Notes: generated by a model from the letters alone, not told the origin. Counted from the stretch's first letter, positions 17,679 to 25,930 are shown. The stretch is 52,865 bases of DNA from an uncultured Ruminiclostridium sp. (GCA_947630685.1 CANRII010000003.1:1-52865), one strand, 5' to 3'. Numbers and translations are program-made.

Positions 17679-19700
17679 TTAGATTTTTTCAAATACCGGC
17701 ATATAATCAATAGGCGCGTCTACTTTTACGGTCTGTCCTCCGGTGAATGTTTCTGAGGTGGAGGTCAGCTTCCAGTTACCCTCGGGTAGATATACCTCTC
17801 TTTCAAACTGATCAAGACTAAAGATAGGAGCTACCAGATACTTCTCACCGAACATATACTGATCGTTGATATCCCAGCATTTCTCGTCGTTCGGGAATTC
17901 GTAGAACATCGCCCTGATAAGCGGCGAGCCGTTGGTATGCGCTTCCTCGTACAGCTTTTTGATATAGTCGTGCATTTCTATGCGGATATCGTAATACTTG
18001 CGCATTATCTTGTAATTATCCTCGCCGTAGCTCCAAAGCTCGTTGGGCTGGCCGGTGTGCAGGTATCCGCCGCCCCAGTCGCGGGTGTCCAGCGGGGGTA
18101 TGTTGTACGGACCTCTGTCGCCGTGCATACGCAGCACCGCCGAGTATACCGCGAACTGATACCATCTGATAAGCAGCTGTCTGAAATCCGGGTCGTTTAC
18201 GTCGTCGGTCATAAAGCCGCCTATATCGGTAGTCCACCACGGTATTCCCGCAAGACCCATATTCAGTCCGCATTGCAGCTGATCCTTGAACGCCTCAAAG
18301 GTTGAGGGCACGTCGCCCGACCATACCACGTTGCCGTATTTCTGCGAGCCTGCCCATGCGCATCTGAGCAGATTCACCACCGGCTTGCCGTCCTTTTTCA
18401 TCTCGTCGTAGAATACGCGGCTGTACATCTGCGGGTACATGTTGCTGACCTCCAGCGCGGGGCCGGCAGAGTATCTGTAATTCTCAAAATCATACACGCC
18501 GTAATCCGGTTCGGAGTTATCCAGCCAGAACGCGTCTATGCCGAGATCGTAGTAATTTTTCTTGCATACTTCCCATACATATTTGCGGGTCTCGGGATTG
18601 AACGGGTCTATCTCCACGCAGTCGCCCTGATAATCGTAGGTCTGCTGCGCGCCGCGCTCCGTTCTTATAAGAAGTCCCTTTTCCATCATGGGATAGAAAT
18701 TCTCGCTCTTTCTGTCCACCGACGGCCATACCGAAACGATGACTTTAATGCCCATGCTGTGCAGCTCGTCCACCATCGCCTTGGGGTCGGGCCAGTATTG
18801 CTTGTCGAATTTCCAGTCGCCCTGAACCGTCCAATGGAAAAAGTCTATCACTATCTGGTCTATCTTTATGCCCTCTTTTTGGTACTGACGTGCGACGGTC
18901 AACACCTCGTCCTGAGTGCGGTATCTCAGCTTGCACTGCCACAATCCCATAAGCTCTTCCGGGAACATATCCGCATGTCCGGTCGCCTTGGTGTAGTTAT
19001 CTATTATCTGCTTGGGAGTATCGGCGGCGGTTATGTAGTAATCCATCTCGCGGGTGGAGCGTGCTATCCATTCGGTGTAGTTCTTACCGAAGGTAACGCG
19101 TCCCACGGCGGGATTGTTCCACAAAAAGCCGTAGCCCAGCGAGGACACCGCGAACGGCACGGATATCTGGGAGTTGCGCTGTGCAAGCTCCAGCCCGCAG
19201 CCCTTAAGGTCAAGGCAGCCGTCCTGATACTGTCCCATGCCGAATATCTTTTCGCTGTCGTTCGGCTCGAATTTTACGTTCAGCGAATATTCAGTACCGC
19301 CGAAAACGCCTTTCCACTCGCGGTTTATCACCTTAAGGCAGCGGCTGCTCTTGGAGATAGTGCCGTCGTACATACGAAAATACTCGCGCAGTATCAGATC
19401 GTCGTCCCTGTAGAATGAGATGATACCCACGAAGTTCACTACCGCCTTTATCCTGCCATTGGTGATAGAGGCGATCTCGCGCTTATCTATATTTCCGTCG
19501 CCTGCCCAATGGTCGATAAGCTCGGTCTTTACCACCGCCTCGGTCTTTTCCGGCGTTTCGGTAAGCGCCCAATCATTGCCGGTGAATTTTCCGAGCATGG
19601 TGCTGCGCACTCTGAAAGAATCCTTGCCCCATGCTTCTATGCGGAGCATTTCGCCGTTATTATAACATACCAATGCCCCGTTATCGTTTTCAAATCTCAT
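17679..19700 (-). CDS. Glycoside hydrolase family 31 protein (alpha-glucosidase/alpha-xylosidase type)
   Basis: 673 aa; IDQIVIDFFHWTVQGDWKFDKQYWPDP and DAFWLDNSEPD are GH31 signatures. Confidence 0.9.
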   Translation of the reverse strand: MRFENDNGALVCYNNGEMLRIEAWGKDSFRVRSTMLGKFTGNDWALTETPEKTEAVVKTELIDHWAGDGNIDKREIASITNGRIKAVVNFVGIISFYRDDDLILREYFRMYDGTISKSSRCLKVINREWKGVFGGTEYSLNVKFEPNDSEKIFGMGQYQDGCLDLKGCGLELAQRNSQISVPFAVSSLGYGFLWNNPAVGRVTFGKNYTEWIARSTREMDYYITAADTPKQIIDNYTKATGHADMFPEELMGLWQCKLRYRTQDEVLTVARQYQKEGIKIDQIVIDFFHWTVQGDWKFDKQYWPDPKAMVDELHSMGIKVIVSVWPSVDRKSENFYPMMEKGLLIRTERGAQQTYDYQGDCVEIDPFNPETRKYVWEVCKKNYYDLGIDAFWLDNSEPDYGVYDFENYRYSAGPALEVSNMYPQMYSRVFYDEMKKDGKPVVNLLRCAWAGSQKYGNVVWSGDVPSTFEAFKDQLQCGLNMGLAGIPWWTTDIGGFMTDDVNDPDFRQLLIRWYQFAVYSAVLRMHGDRGPYNIPPLDTRDWGGGYLHTGQPNELWSYGEDNYKIMRKYYDIRIEMHDYIKKLYEEAHTNGSPLIRAMFYEFPNDEKCWDINDQYMFGEKYLVAPIFSLDQFEREVYLPEGNWKLTSTSETFTGGQTVKVDAPIDYMPVFEKI

Positions 19701-19742
19701 AAAGCTCCTCCTGTATCAAAAGCTTACGTTAATGATAAGTCC

Positions 19743-19771
19743 ATTATACTATAAAACCGCCTGTTTGTCAA
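19743..19771 (-). promoter_or_regulatory. Consensus promoter of the GH31 gene: TTGACA-17-TATAAT
   Basis: Minus strand TTGACA AACAGGCGGTTTTATAG TATAAT. Confidence 0.85.
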
Positions 19772-19783
19772 TCAGCAAACCTC

Positions 19784-19812
19784 TTGGCTTTTTTATAAAA
19801 ATATGCTAAAAT
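19784..19812 (+). promoter_or_regulatory. Putative promoter of the LytTR regulator gene: TTGGCT-17-TAAAAT
   Basis: Lies in a 37-bp segment matching 23059-23095 at 35/37 positions. Confidence 0.6.
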
Positions 19813-19894
19813 AATATCGGCAGAACAATCTTGCATTACAGCAATAAAGCGGCGGACAAATCAAGGCCTTGTGATAATTAAAGCGGGTGAGGAT

Positions 19895-20596
19895 ATGATA
19901 CGAATAGCGGTCGTTGACGACGAAAAAGAGTGTATCGAAAAGATAAAGCGGTATTTTGACGGCATGAGCGAATATAAGGCGGAGACCTTTTATTCCGACA
20001 GCGCCGAGCTGCTGCTGAAAAAATACGACAATGGCGAAAGATACGATATAATTTTTCTTGACATCGAGATGAACGGGATAAACGGCATAGACGCGGCAAA
20101 GCGTATCTGCGCCGCCGGCGGAAGCCCTCTTATAATTTTTACGACGGCTCATAAAAAATATGTGAACGAGGCGTTTTACGTCAACGCGTTCCAGTATATG
20201 TTCAAGCCTATAGAATACAGCGATCTGCGCTATGAGCTGGACAGGGCGGTAAAGACGATAGCTTTTAGACAAAGCGCCTTTGAGATAAATTACGGGCATG
20301 AAAAGGTGATATTAAAGTCCTCCGACATAATTTATATAGAAACGCGCGGCAGGCATCTTTCGGTAAAGACCGCCGACAATGAATATCTGTACAACGATAC
20401 CGTAAAGGAAGCGGAAAAGAAGCTGTCAAAGCTGGGCTTTTCCAAAATAGAGCAAGGCATTATCGTGAACCTCTGCCATGTAAGGCGCGTTACTCCCACC
20501 GCCGTGGAATTAGACAACGGAGAAACAAAATATATCAGCAGACGCGCGTACAAGACATTTTTATCGGAGCTTAACCGGTATCTTTCGGGGGTATGA
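19895..20596 (+). CDS. LytTR-family response regulator (AgrA/LytR type)
   Basis: MIRIAVVDDEKECIEKI..IIFLDIEMNGINGIDAAKRI receiver; C-terminal LytTR domain (YIETRGRHLSVKTADNEYLYNDTVKEAEKKL..SRRAYKTFLSEL). The track start is an upstream GTG; the ATG at 19895 after GGTGAGG is preferred. Confidence 0.9.
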   Translation: MIRIAVVDDEKECIEKIKRYFDGMSEYKAETFYSDSAELLLKKYDNGERYDIIFLDIEMNGINGIDAAKRICAAGGSPLIIFTTAHKKYVNEAFYVNAFQYMFKPIEYSDLRYELDRAVKTIAFRQSAFEINYGHEKVILKSSDIIYIETRGRHLSVKTADNEYLYNDTVKEAEKKLSKLGFSKIEQGIIVNLCHVRRVTPTAVELDNGETKYISRRAYKTFLSELNRYLSGV

Positions 20597-20597
20597 C

Positions 20598-21890
20598 ATG
20601 GATATCTTACGTATCATCACGAGCGTTGCGGGCTGTGCCGCGGAGGTCTATATATATTCGCTGTTTTTCAGTATTTTTACAACGCCGAAAAACGACCGCC
20701 GTCTTAAAATAATATTAAACTGCGCGGCGTTCGTTCTGTTGTCGGTAAACTCGCTGTTTATAGACATATTCCCGCTGAGAGCCGGTATCAGCATACTCGC
20801 CATTATAATAATATCATATTGTAACGACTGCGGACTGCTTAAAAGATCATATACCGCGCTGATAGCCTTTATACTGATGTGCGCCGCGGAAATAATCACC
20901 GGTGCGGCGACCGCCGCGCTGCTCGGTATGAACGTCGGCAGCATAATAGGAACGGATATGACGTATATCATCGACATAGTTATAAGCAAGCTGACGGCCT
21001 TTATCGCGGTAAAGCTGTTCGTCAATGCGAAAAAGCCGCACGGGGAGTTTGACAGCGGCTTTTCGGCGGCGCTGCTGATAATTTTTGTATTGATAATATT
21101 CTATATGGTCTTTATGATAGACGGTATGTTCACGGGGAATGAGCAGAACAACGCTTTCCTGTCGGTGATCGCTATAGTGATAATGGCGGCGGCGGTGATA
21201 TCCGTGTTTATCCTCAACGACCGTCAGATAAAATACAAGGAATACCAAAGGCGGCTCAAAGACCTTGAACTGCAATACAAGCTCAAGGTCAAGGAGTACG
21301 AGAATATCAGGGACAACGCAAGGCTCGCGGGCAAAAATATCCACGACGTAAAAAATTTCTCGCTGGCGATAAACTCTTATCTTGAACAGGGCAAAATAGC
21401 GCAGGCACAGCAAAAGCTGCGGGAGTACACCGAGAAAACGGTCGGCCCCGTCGGACGTTCTTCCGGCATACCGACGGTGGACGCTCTGCTTAAAGCAAAG
21501 CTGGAAGAAATAAACGAGCTTTGCGGCAGCAGATACGTTTCGGTGGTGCTGGACAGCCTCGGCGGGATAGATGAAATAGATTTCTGCATACTGCTCGGCA
21601 ACGCGGCGGATAACGCTATAGAAGAATGTCGCCGCATAGAGGACAAAAAAGACCGCGTAATAGAAATACGCGTTCTACCGATAGCGGGCGGTATCTCGAT
21701 CTTTGTAAAAAACAAGACCTCCGGCAAAGCGAAAAAAGGCGTAAGCTCGAAGGACAACGACCTTTTACACGGCTTCGGCATCGAAAATATGAGGGCGATA
21801 TGCGAAAAATACGGCGGCGATATGATCACCTCGGAGCAGGACGGATATTTTGAGCTCAGCATATTCTTACCGAATATCCAAGCTGATTGA
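20598..21890 (+). CDS. GHKL-domain sensor histidine kinase (AgrC-like)
   Basis: N-terminal multi-TM region, H-box NIHDVKNFSLAINSYLEQGK, N-box LLGNAADNAIEEC, G-box GFGIENMRAICEKYGG; directly follows the LytTR gene. Confidence 0.9.
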   Translation: MDILRIITSVAGCAAEVYIYSLFFSIFTTPKNDRRLKIILNCAAFVLLSVNSLFIDIFPLRAGISILAIIIISYCNDCGLLKRSYTALIAFILMCAAEIITGAATAALLGMNVGSIIGTDMTYIIDIVISKLTAFIAVKLFVNAKKPHGEFDSGFSAALLIIFVLIIFYMVFMIDGMFTGNEQNNAFLSVIAIVIMAAAVISVFILNDRQIKYKEYQRRLKDLELQYKLKVKEYENIRDNARLAGKNIHDVKNFSLAINSYLEQGKIAQAQQKLREYTEKTVGPVGRSSGIPTVDALLKAKLEEINELCGSRYVSVVLDSLGGIDEIDFCILLGNAADNAIEECRRIEDKKDRVIEIRVLPIAGGISIFVKNKTSGKAKKGVSSKDNDLLHGFGIENMRAICEKYGGDMITSEQDGYFELSIFLPNIQAD

Positions 21891-21902
21891 CCGAATATCC
21901 AA
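21869..21902 (+). promoter_or_regulatory. Two 13-bp direct repeats (ACCGAATATCCAA) with 21-bp period; candidate LytTR operator
   Basis: Identical copies at 21869-21881 and 21890-21902, 6 bp upstream of TTGACC (21909-21914). Confidence 0.6.
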
Positions 21903-21908
21903 AACCCC

Positions 21909-21938
21909 TTGACCCTGCCGCTTTGCGTGTGTTATTAT
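21909..21938 (+). promoter_or_regulatory. Putative promoter of the lipoprotein gene: TTGACC-18-TATTAT
   Basis: TTGACC 21909-21914, TATTAT 21933-21938; start codon ATG at 21971 with GGGAGG upstream. Confidence 0.65.
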
Positions 21939-21970
21939 CTTCTTACAAAATTTTGCGGGAGGATAAAACC

Positions 21971-22762
21971 ATGAGATCAAGATCATATTCTCTGCTTGCG
22001 GCGGCGCTTTGCGGCATTATCTGCCTTAATATATGCGCGTGCTCCGAAAGCAAAAACACCGGCGGCTCGGCTGTAAATTCCGAAAGCGGCGTACAGTCAG
22101 CTTCCGACAATAAGACCGAGGAAAGCAGTCAGGAAAGCAGCGCAGAAAGCAATACCGAGGAAAGCAGCGAAGAAAGCAACACCGAGGAAAGCAGCGAAGA
22201 AAGCAAATCCGAAAGTGCGGCAAACGCCGACGATGATCAGTACACCGACCCGTACTCCCCCGCTCCCTTGGGCGAGTGGATAAAGTCGATGGCATACAAT
22301 CCGGAGTCGGAAAAGCAGGAGGTCATTTACTGGCGCATAGTAAATGTAGATCCCGACGCACAAGCATCGGTAGACGCATACAACGACGGCAATAATTTCT
22401 GGATATTAGAGCAGCCGGACGAGGATTTTATCAAATTTTACGAGGTGGATTATGAGATAAAATACCCGGAGGATTACACCGCGTCGGACTTCGGCATAAC
22501 CTCAAGCAGCTTGTCGCTCTCTGCGGAAAAGCCGAACGGAAGAGGCTTTGAAAAGGACGGCACTTTGTATTTAGGAGTAGGCTCCACCACCGACGTTACC
22601 AAGGATACTCTCGGCAAAGCAGAGGGATATCCGCAGCCCGGCGACACCGTAAAATTCCGGTCGGTCTATACCATGATAGAGGGCGAAACCGATTACGTGT
22701 TCTGCCTGGAATACAAAGACCTTAACGACCAGCGCGTAAGCTCATACGCCGCGAGCCATTAA
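21971..22762 (+). CDS. Predicted lipoprotein with Ser/Glu-rich stalk
   Basis: MRSRSYSLLAAALCGIICLNICAC|SES signal peptide/lipobox, then TEESSQESSAESNTEESSEESNTEESSEESKSE; unknown C-terminal domain. The track start at 21887 is an upstream extension. Confidence 0.8.
   Translation: MRSRSYSLLAAALCGIICLNICACSESKNTGGSAVNSESGVQSASDNKTEESSQESSAESNTEESSEESNTEESSEESKSESAANADDDQYTDPYSPAPLGEWIKSMAYNPESEKQEVIYWRIVNVDPDAQASVDAYNDGNNFWILEQPDEDFIKFYEVDYEIKYPEDYTASDFGITSSSLSLSAEKPNGRGFEKDGTLYLGVGSTTDVTKDTLGKAEGYPQPGDTVKFRSVYTMIEGETDYVFCLEYKDLNDQRVSSYAASH
22148..22201 (+). repeat. 27-bp tandem duplication encoding SNTEESSEE x2
   Basis: AGCAAyACCGAGGAAAGCAGCGAAGAA at 22148-22174 and 22175-22201, one mismatch. 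Confidence 0.85.
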
Positions 22763-22767
22763 GCTTA

Positions 22768-23042
22768 GGCATGCGGGAACCGAACCCGAGCCGCCTCACG
22801 ACGATTCTTTTGGGCTATTTTTGCCCCTTGCTCCTTGACAGGCGCCAGCCTGCCTGCGTCGCAAGGAACAAAACTATCTCCAAAATCTCTCGCCGTGAGG
22901 TGCACAGCAGTTTTTACGGAGCAGATTTTCGTCAAGACAAGGAAACCGAACGAAGGCATACTCGCGTATGTCGAGCGAGGTTGACGCAGTATTGGCGGAA
23001 AGATGCCCGTAAAAACCGGCTCGGGTTCGATTCCCGCATGCC
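22768..23042 (+). mobile_element. 275-bp repeated element with ~26-bp terminal inverted repeats, copy 1 (MITE-like, unclassified)
   Basis: Ends GGCATGCGGGAACCGAACCCGAGCCG ... CGGCTCGGGTTCGATTCCCGCATGCC (one mismatch between arms); ~97% identical to the reverse complement of 43507-43781, same length. Confidence 0.85.
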
Positions 23043-23063
23043 TAGCCCCGAGAACACGACCTC

Positions 23064-23092
23064 TTGGCTTTTTTATAAAAATATGCTATTAT
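23064..23092 (+). promoter_or_regulatory. Putative promoter of the phosphatase gene: TTGGCT-17-TATTAT
   Basis: Within the 37-bp segment near-identical to the one upstream of the LytTR gene. Confidence 0.6.
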
Positions 23093-23127
23093 AATAAAAA
23101 ACGATATTTTCTTAAAGGGGCGTAAAA

Positions 23128-23595
23128 ATGTTCAGGGTAATGTTTGTATGTCACGGCAATATCTGCCGTTCGCCGATGGCGGAATATATTTTGCGGGATA
23201 TGCTTTGCAAAAAGGGCAAGGCGGAAAATTTTGTCATAAGCTCCTCTGCGACCAGCAGCGAGGAAATTTACGGCGGGCGCGGGAACCCGGTCTACCCTCC
23301 CGCTAAAGAGCAATTGCGCCGTCACGGTATAGACTGCTCCGGTAAACGCGCGGTGCAGCTTACAAAAAGCGATTATGGCAAATACGACATGTTTATCGGC
23401 ATGGACGGCATGAATATCCGCAATATGAATAGGATATTCGGCTCCGACCCCGAAAGCAAGATACACAAGCTCAAGGACTTTACGACCGGCGGCGACGTGT
23501 CCGACCCGTGGTACAGCGGCGATTTTGAGACCGCGTACAACGAGATATACGACGGCTGCAAGGCTATAGCCGAGATGATAATATCCAAGCGGTAA
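23128..23595 (+). CDS. Low molecular weight protein-tyrosine phosphatase
   Basis: MFRVMFVCHGNICRSPMAEYIL active-site loop (CxGNICRSP), DPWYSGDFETAYNEIYDGC. Confidence 0.92.
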   Translation: MFRVMFVCHGNICRSPMAEYILRDMLCKKGKAENFVISSSATSSEEIYGGRGNPVYPPAKEQLRRHGIDCSGKRAVQLTKSDYGKYDMFIGMDGMNIRNMNRIFGSDPESKIHKLKDFTTGGDVSDPWYSGDFETAYNEIYDGCKAIAEMIISKR

Positions 23596-23599
23596 AAAA

Positions 23600-23631
23600 C
23601 CCCTGCCGGCTTTAATTTGAGTCGGCAGGGG
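23600..23631. terminator. Hairpin between convergent genes (overlaps the 3' end of the CDF gene)
   Basis: CCCCTGCCGGC ... GTCGGCAGGGG stem with flanking A-run on the left. Confidence 0.7.
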
Positions 23632-24562
23632 AATTATCTTGAGCTTGTTTTACCGGGTCCATGTGTATAGACATATCTATATTGAGCCGCTGTTTTATCA
23701 GCTGTTCGATGTTATCGGCATGTTCATGCACGAATGCAAAGCTCTCGTCCGCGTTAAACTCCACATGGCAGCTGCCTATCGATTTAGCGGGGCCGTAGGT
23801 GTGTATCATTATATCATGCACTCCTACCGCCGCTTCGTCGCTTTGTACGATGGTCTTTATCTCCTCTATCACCTCGGGGCTTGCCGCTTTTCCGAGTATC
23901 TCGTCTACTATCGCGCTTATCATGTCCGAGCCGGACTTAATTATGAACAGCGATACCAGCGTACCCGCTATCCCGTCGAACGGGAAAGTAAGAAAGCAGG
24001 ACAGTATCACCGACAGCAAAGCCGCGCCGGTGGATATTGCGTCGCTGCGGCTGTCCTTTGCGGCGGCGATAAGCACGGTGGAATCTATCTTCTTGCCGAG
24101 GATATTGTTAAATAAATACATTCTCAGCTTTATAAAGACCGATACCGCCAGCAAAATTATAATGACAGGGTCGATATTCATCGGCTCCGGCAGGAATATC
24201 TTTTCCACCGAGGACTTAAACAGCACCAGTCCCATCGACAGTATCACTACCGATATAGTCAGGGAGGCTATATATTCCGCCCGTCCGTGACCGTAAGGGT
24301 GCGCCTTGTCCGCGGGCTTAGAGGCTATCCGGCAGCCAAGCAAGGTGACTATGCAGTTTGCGCAGTCGGAAAGGTTGTTGAACGCGTCGGAGCAGATCGC
24401 CGTGGAGTTTGCGAATACTCCGGCGATAATTTTTACAAGAAATAACGTCAGATTACAGCAGATCCCGCATATACCGCTGAGAGAGCCGTACTCTCTGCGC
24501 GTGGCGGGATCGTTTATTTTCTCCGGCTCACGGACAAAGCGGTCTATCAATCGTCTTTCCAA
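23612..24562 (-). CDS. Cation diffusion facilitator family transporter
   Basis: 316 aa; AICSDAFNNLSDCANCIVTLLG and KDSRSDAISTGAALLS motifs typical of CDF/ZT_dimer proteins. Confidence 0.9.
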   Translation of the reverse strand: MERRLIDRFVREPEKINDPATRREYGSLSGICGICCNLTLFLVKIIAGVFANSTAICSDAFNNLSDCANCIVTLLGCRIASKPADKAHPYGHGRAEYIASLTISVVILSMGLVLFKSSVEKIFLPEPMNIDPVIIILLAVSVFIKLRMYLFNNILGKKIDSTVLIAAAKDSRSDAISTGAALLSVILSCFLTFPFDGIAGTLVSLFIIKSGSDMISAIVDEILGKAASPEVIEEIKTIVQSDEAAVGVHDIMIHTYGPAKSIGSCHVEFNADESFAFVHEHADNIEQLIKQRLNIDMSIHMDPVKQAQDNSPADSN

Positions 24563-24662
24563 AAAATTGTTTTTTATAACTATCAGCCCCTTGAAGTATC
24601 AGGTGTAAGATCGGACTTATATATTTATATTCGCTTTGTTATATTGTATGAATTTTTTACAA

Positions 24663-24706
24663 ATCGACCGTTCCGCATATCTACATGCCTAAGCGGAACG
24701 GTCGAT
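24663..24706 (-). terminator. Terminator of the cation:proton antiporter gene
   Basis: 14-bp perfect stem ATCGACCGTTCCGC (24663-24676) / GCGGAACGGTCGAT (24693-24706), T-run beyond on the minus strand. Confidence 0.8.
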
Positions 24707-24709
24707 AAT

Positions 24710-25930
24710 TTATTCAGTCGTCGCGGCGGGCTGTTCTTTAGGAAGCTCCTTTTTCTTTTTATCCTTGAACGCCAATTTTAACAGCACCGGCGTGATTATC
24801 GTGGTCACCATTACCATAATTACTATCGGGCCGAACACCGAGGAGCTGAGCAGTCCGAGCGACAAGCCCTTGTCCGCTACTATAAGCGCGACCTCTCCGC
24901 GGGATATCATGCCTATTCCTATTTGTATCGATTCCGAGGTGGTATAGCGGCACAGCTTTGCGCCGAGCCCGCAGCCTATTATCTTTGTAATTACCGCCAC
25001 TACCAGCAATACCAGCGAGAATATCAATATAGTCGCCGACATTTCCGGCAGCGTCACTTTAAGTCCTATGCTTGCGAAGAATATCGGCGACAGCAGCATA
25101 TAAGACAGCGTGTTTATCCTGCGCTCGATGTAATTCGTCTTGGATACGCCGGATATTACCAGACCCGCGACGAACGCGCCGGTGATATTAGCCACGCCGA
25201 ACACCTCTTCCGCAACATAGGCGAAGATAAGGCACAATGCAAAACTTACTATCGCGTATCTGCGAAGATTGTAGGTAGTGCGTTTCATCCAGATATTGAG
25301 TATATAGTGCAGCAGTATTCCTACCAGCACCGCGAAAACGAAGAACAGCAGTATCTTGAGCAATGTAAGCCCGATATTTACATTCGGGTCGGCAAGGCTG
25401 GTTATGATAGTCAGCGCGATTATTCCCAGCACGTCGTCTATCAGCGCCGCGCCTAATATCGCGTTGCCCGCGCGGGTGGAGAGCTTGCCCATCTCCTTAA
25501 GAGTTTCCACCGTTATACTTACCGAGGTAGCGGTGAGGATAACGCCGACGAATATATCCTGTAGTAACGTTCCCGCCGCTAAATTCGGGTCGGATACGCC
25601 GAAGCATGCCGCCACTATCGCACCTCCGCCGAGCGGGACGAGCACGCCGCACAGCGCGATTATAGTGCTGGCAAGTCCGCACTTTTTCATTTCGCCTATA
25701 TCCGTTTCCAGTCCGGCGGAGAACATCAATACTACCACGCCTATTTCGGACAGCGCCGACAGCACCGGCTGATTTTCAAGTGAGATAATGTTCAAAGCTA
25801 CCGGACCTAATACGATACCGGCGAGCAAAGCGCCCACTACCTGCGGCAATCGCACCTTGCCGGATACCAGTCCTAAAAACTTCGTCAGCAGTAATATTAT
25901 AGCTATCGATAAAAGATATGAATAATCCAT
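24710..25930 (-). CDS. Cation:proton antiporter, CPA2 family (Na+/H+ exchanger)
   Basis: 406 aa, multi-TM; LPQVVGALLAGIVLGP, MFSAGLETD, ALIDDVLGIIAL, MISRGEVALI. Confidence 0.88.
   Translation of the reverse strand: MDYSYLLSIAIILLLTKFLGLVSGKVRLPQVVGALLAGIVLGPVALNIISLENQPVLSALSEIGVVVLMFSAGLETDIGEMKKCGLASTIIALCGVLVPLGGGAIVAACFGVSDPNLAAGTLLQDIFVGVILTATSVSITVETLKEMGKLSTRAGNAILGAALIDDVLGIIALTIITSLADPNVNIGLTLLKILLFFVFAVLVGILLHYILNIWMKRTTYNLRRYAIVSFALCLIFAYVAEEVFGVANITGAFVAGLVISGVSKTNYIERRINTLSYMLLSPIFFASIGLKVTLPEMSATILIFSLVLLVVAVITKIIGCGLGAKLCRYTTSESIQIGIGMISRGEVALIVADKGLSLGLLSSSVFGPIVIMVMVTTIITPVLLKLAFKDKKKKELPKEQPAATTE

Noticed and set aside
19793-20299. 168-aa minus ORF opposite the LytTR gene
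   Set aside because: Antisense to a clear response regulator and lacks recognisable domains.
21887-21970. N-terminal extension of the lipoprotein ORF
   Set aside because: This stretch contains the promoter and RBS; the signal peptide begins at the ATG at 21971.
23020-23044. tRNA gene, from the GGTTCGATTCCCGCATGCC T-arm-like end
   Set aside because: No D-arm, anticodon arm or ~70-nt cloverleaf could be placed around it; only the T-arm/acceptor resemblance remains.
22771-23094. 107-aa ORF in repeat copy 1 as a genuine protein gene
   Set aside because: Frame is part of the repeated element; the opposite strand is equally open and it includes the terminal inverted repeats. Kept as a repeat, not a CDS.
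24663-24706. Further copy of the TIR element (ATGCCTAA in the hairpin)
   Set aside because: Only a short chance match inside the loop of a normal terminator; the stem is unrelated to the element ends.
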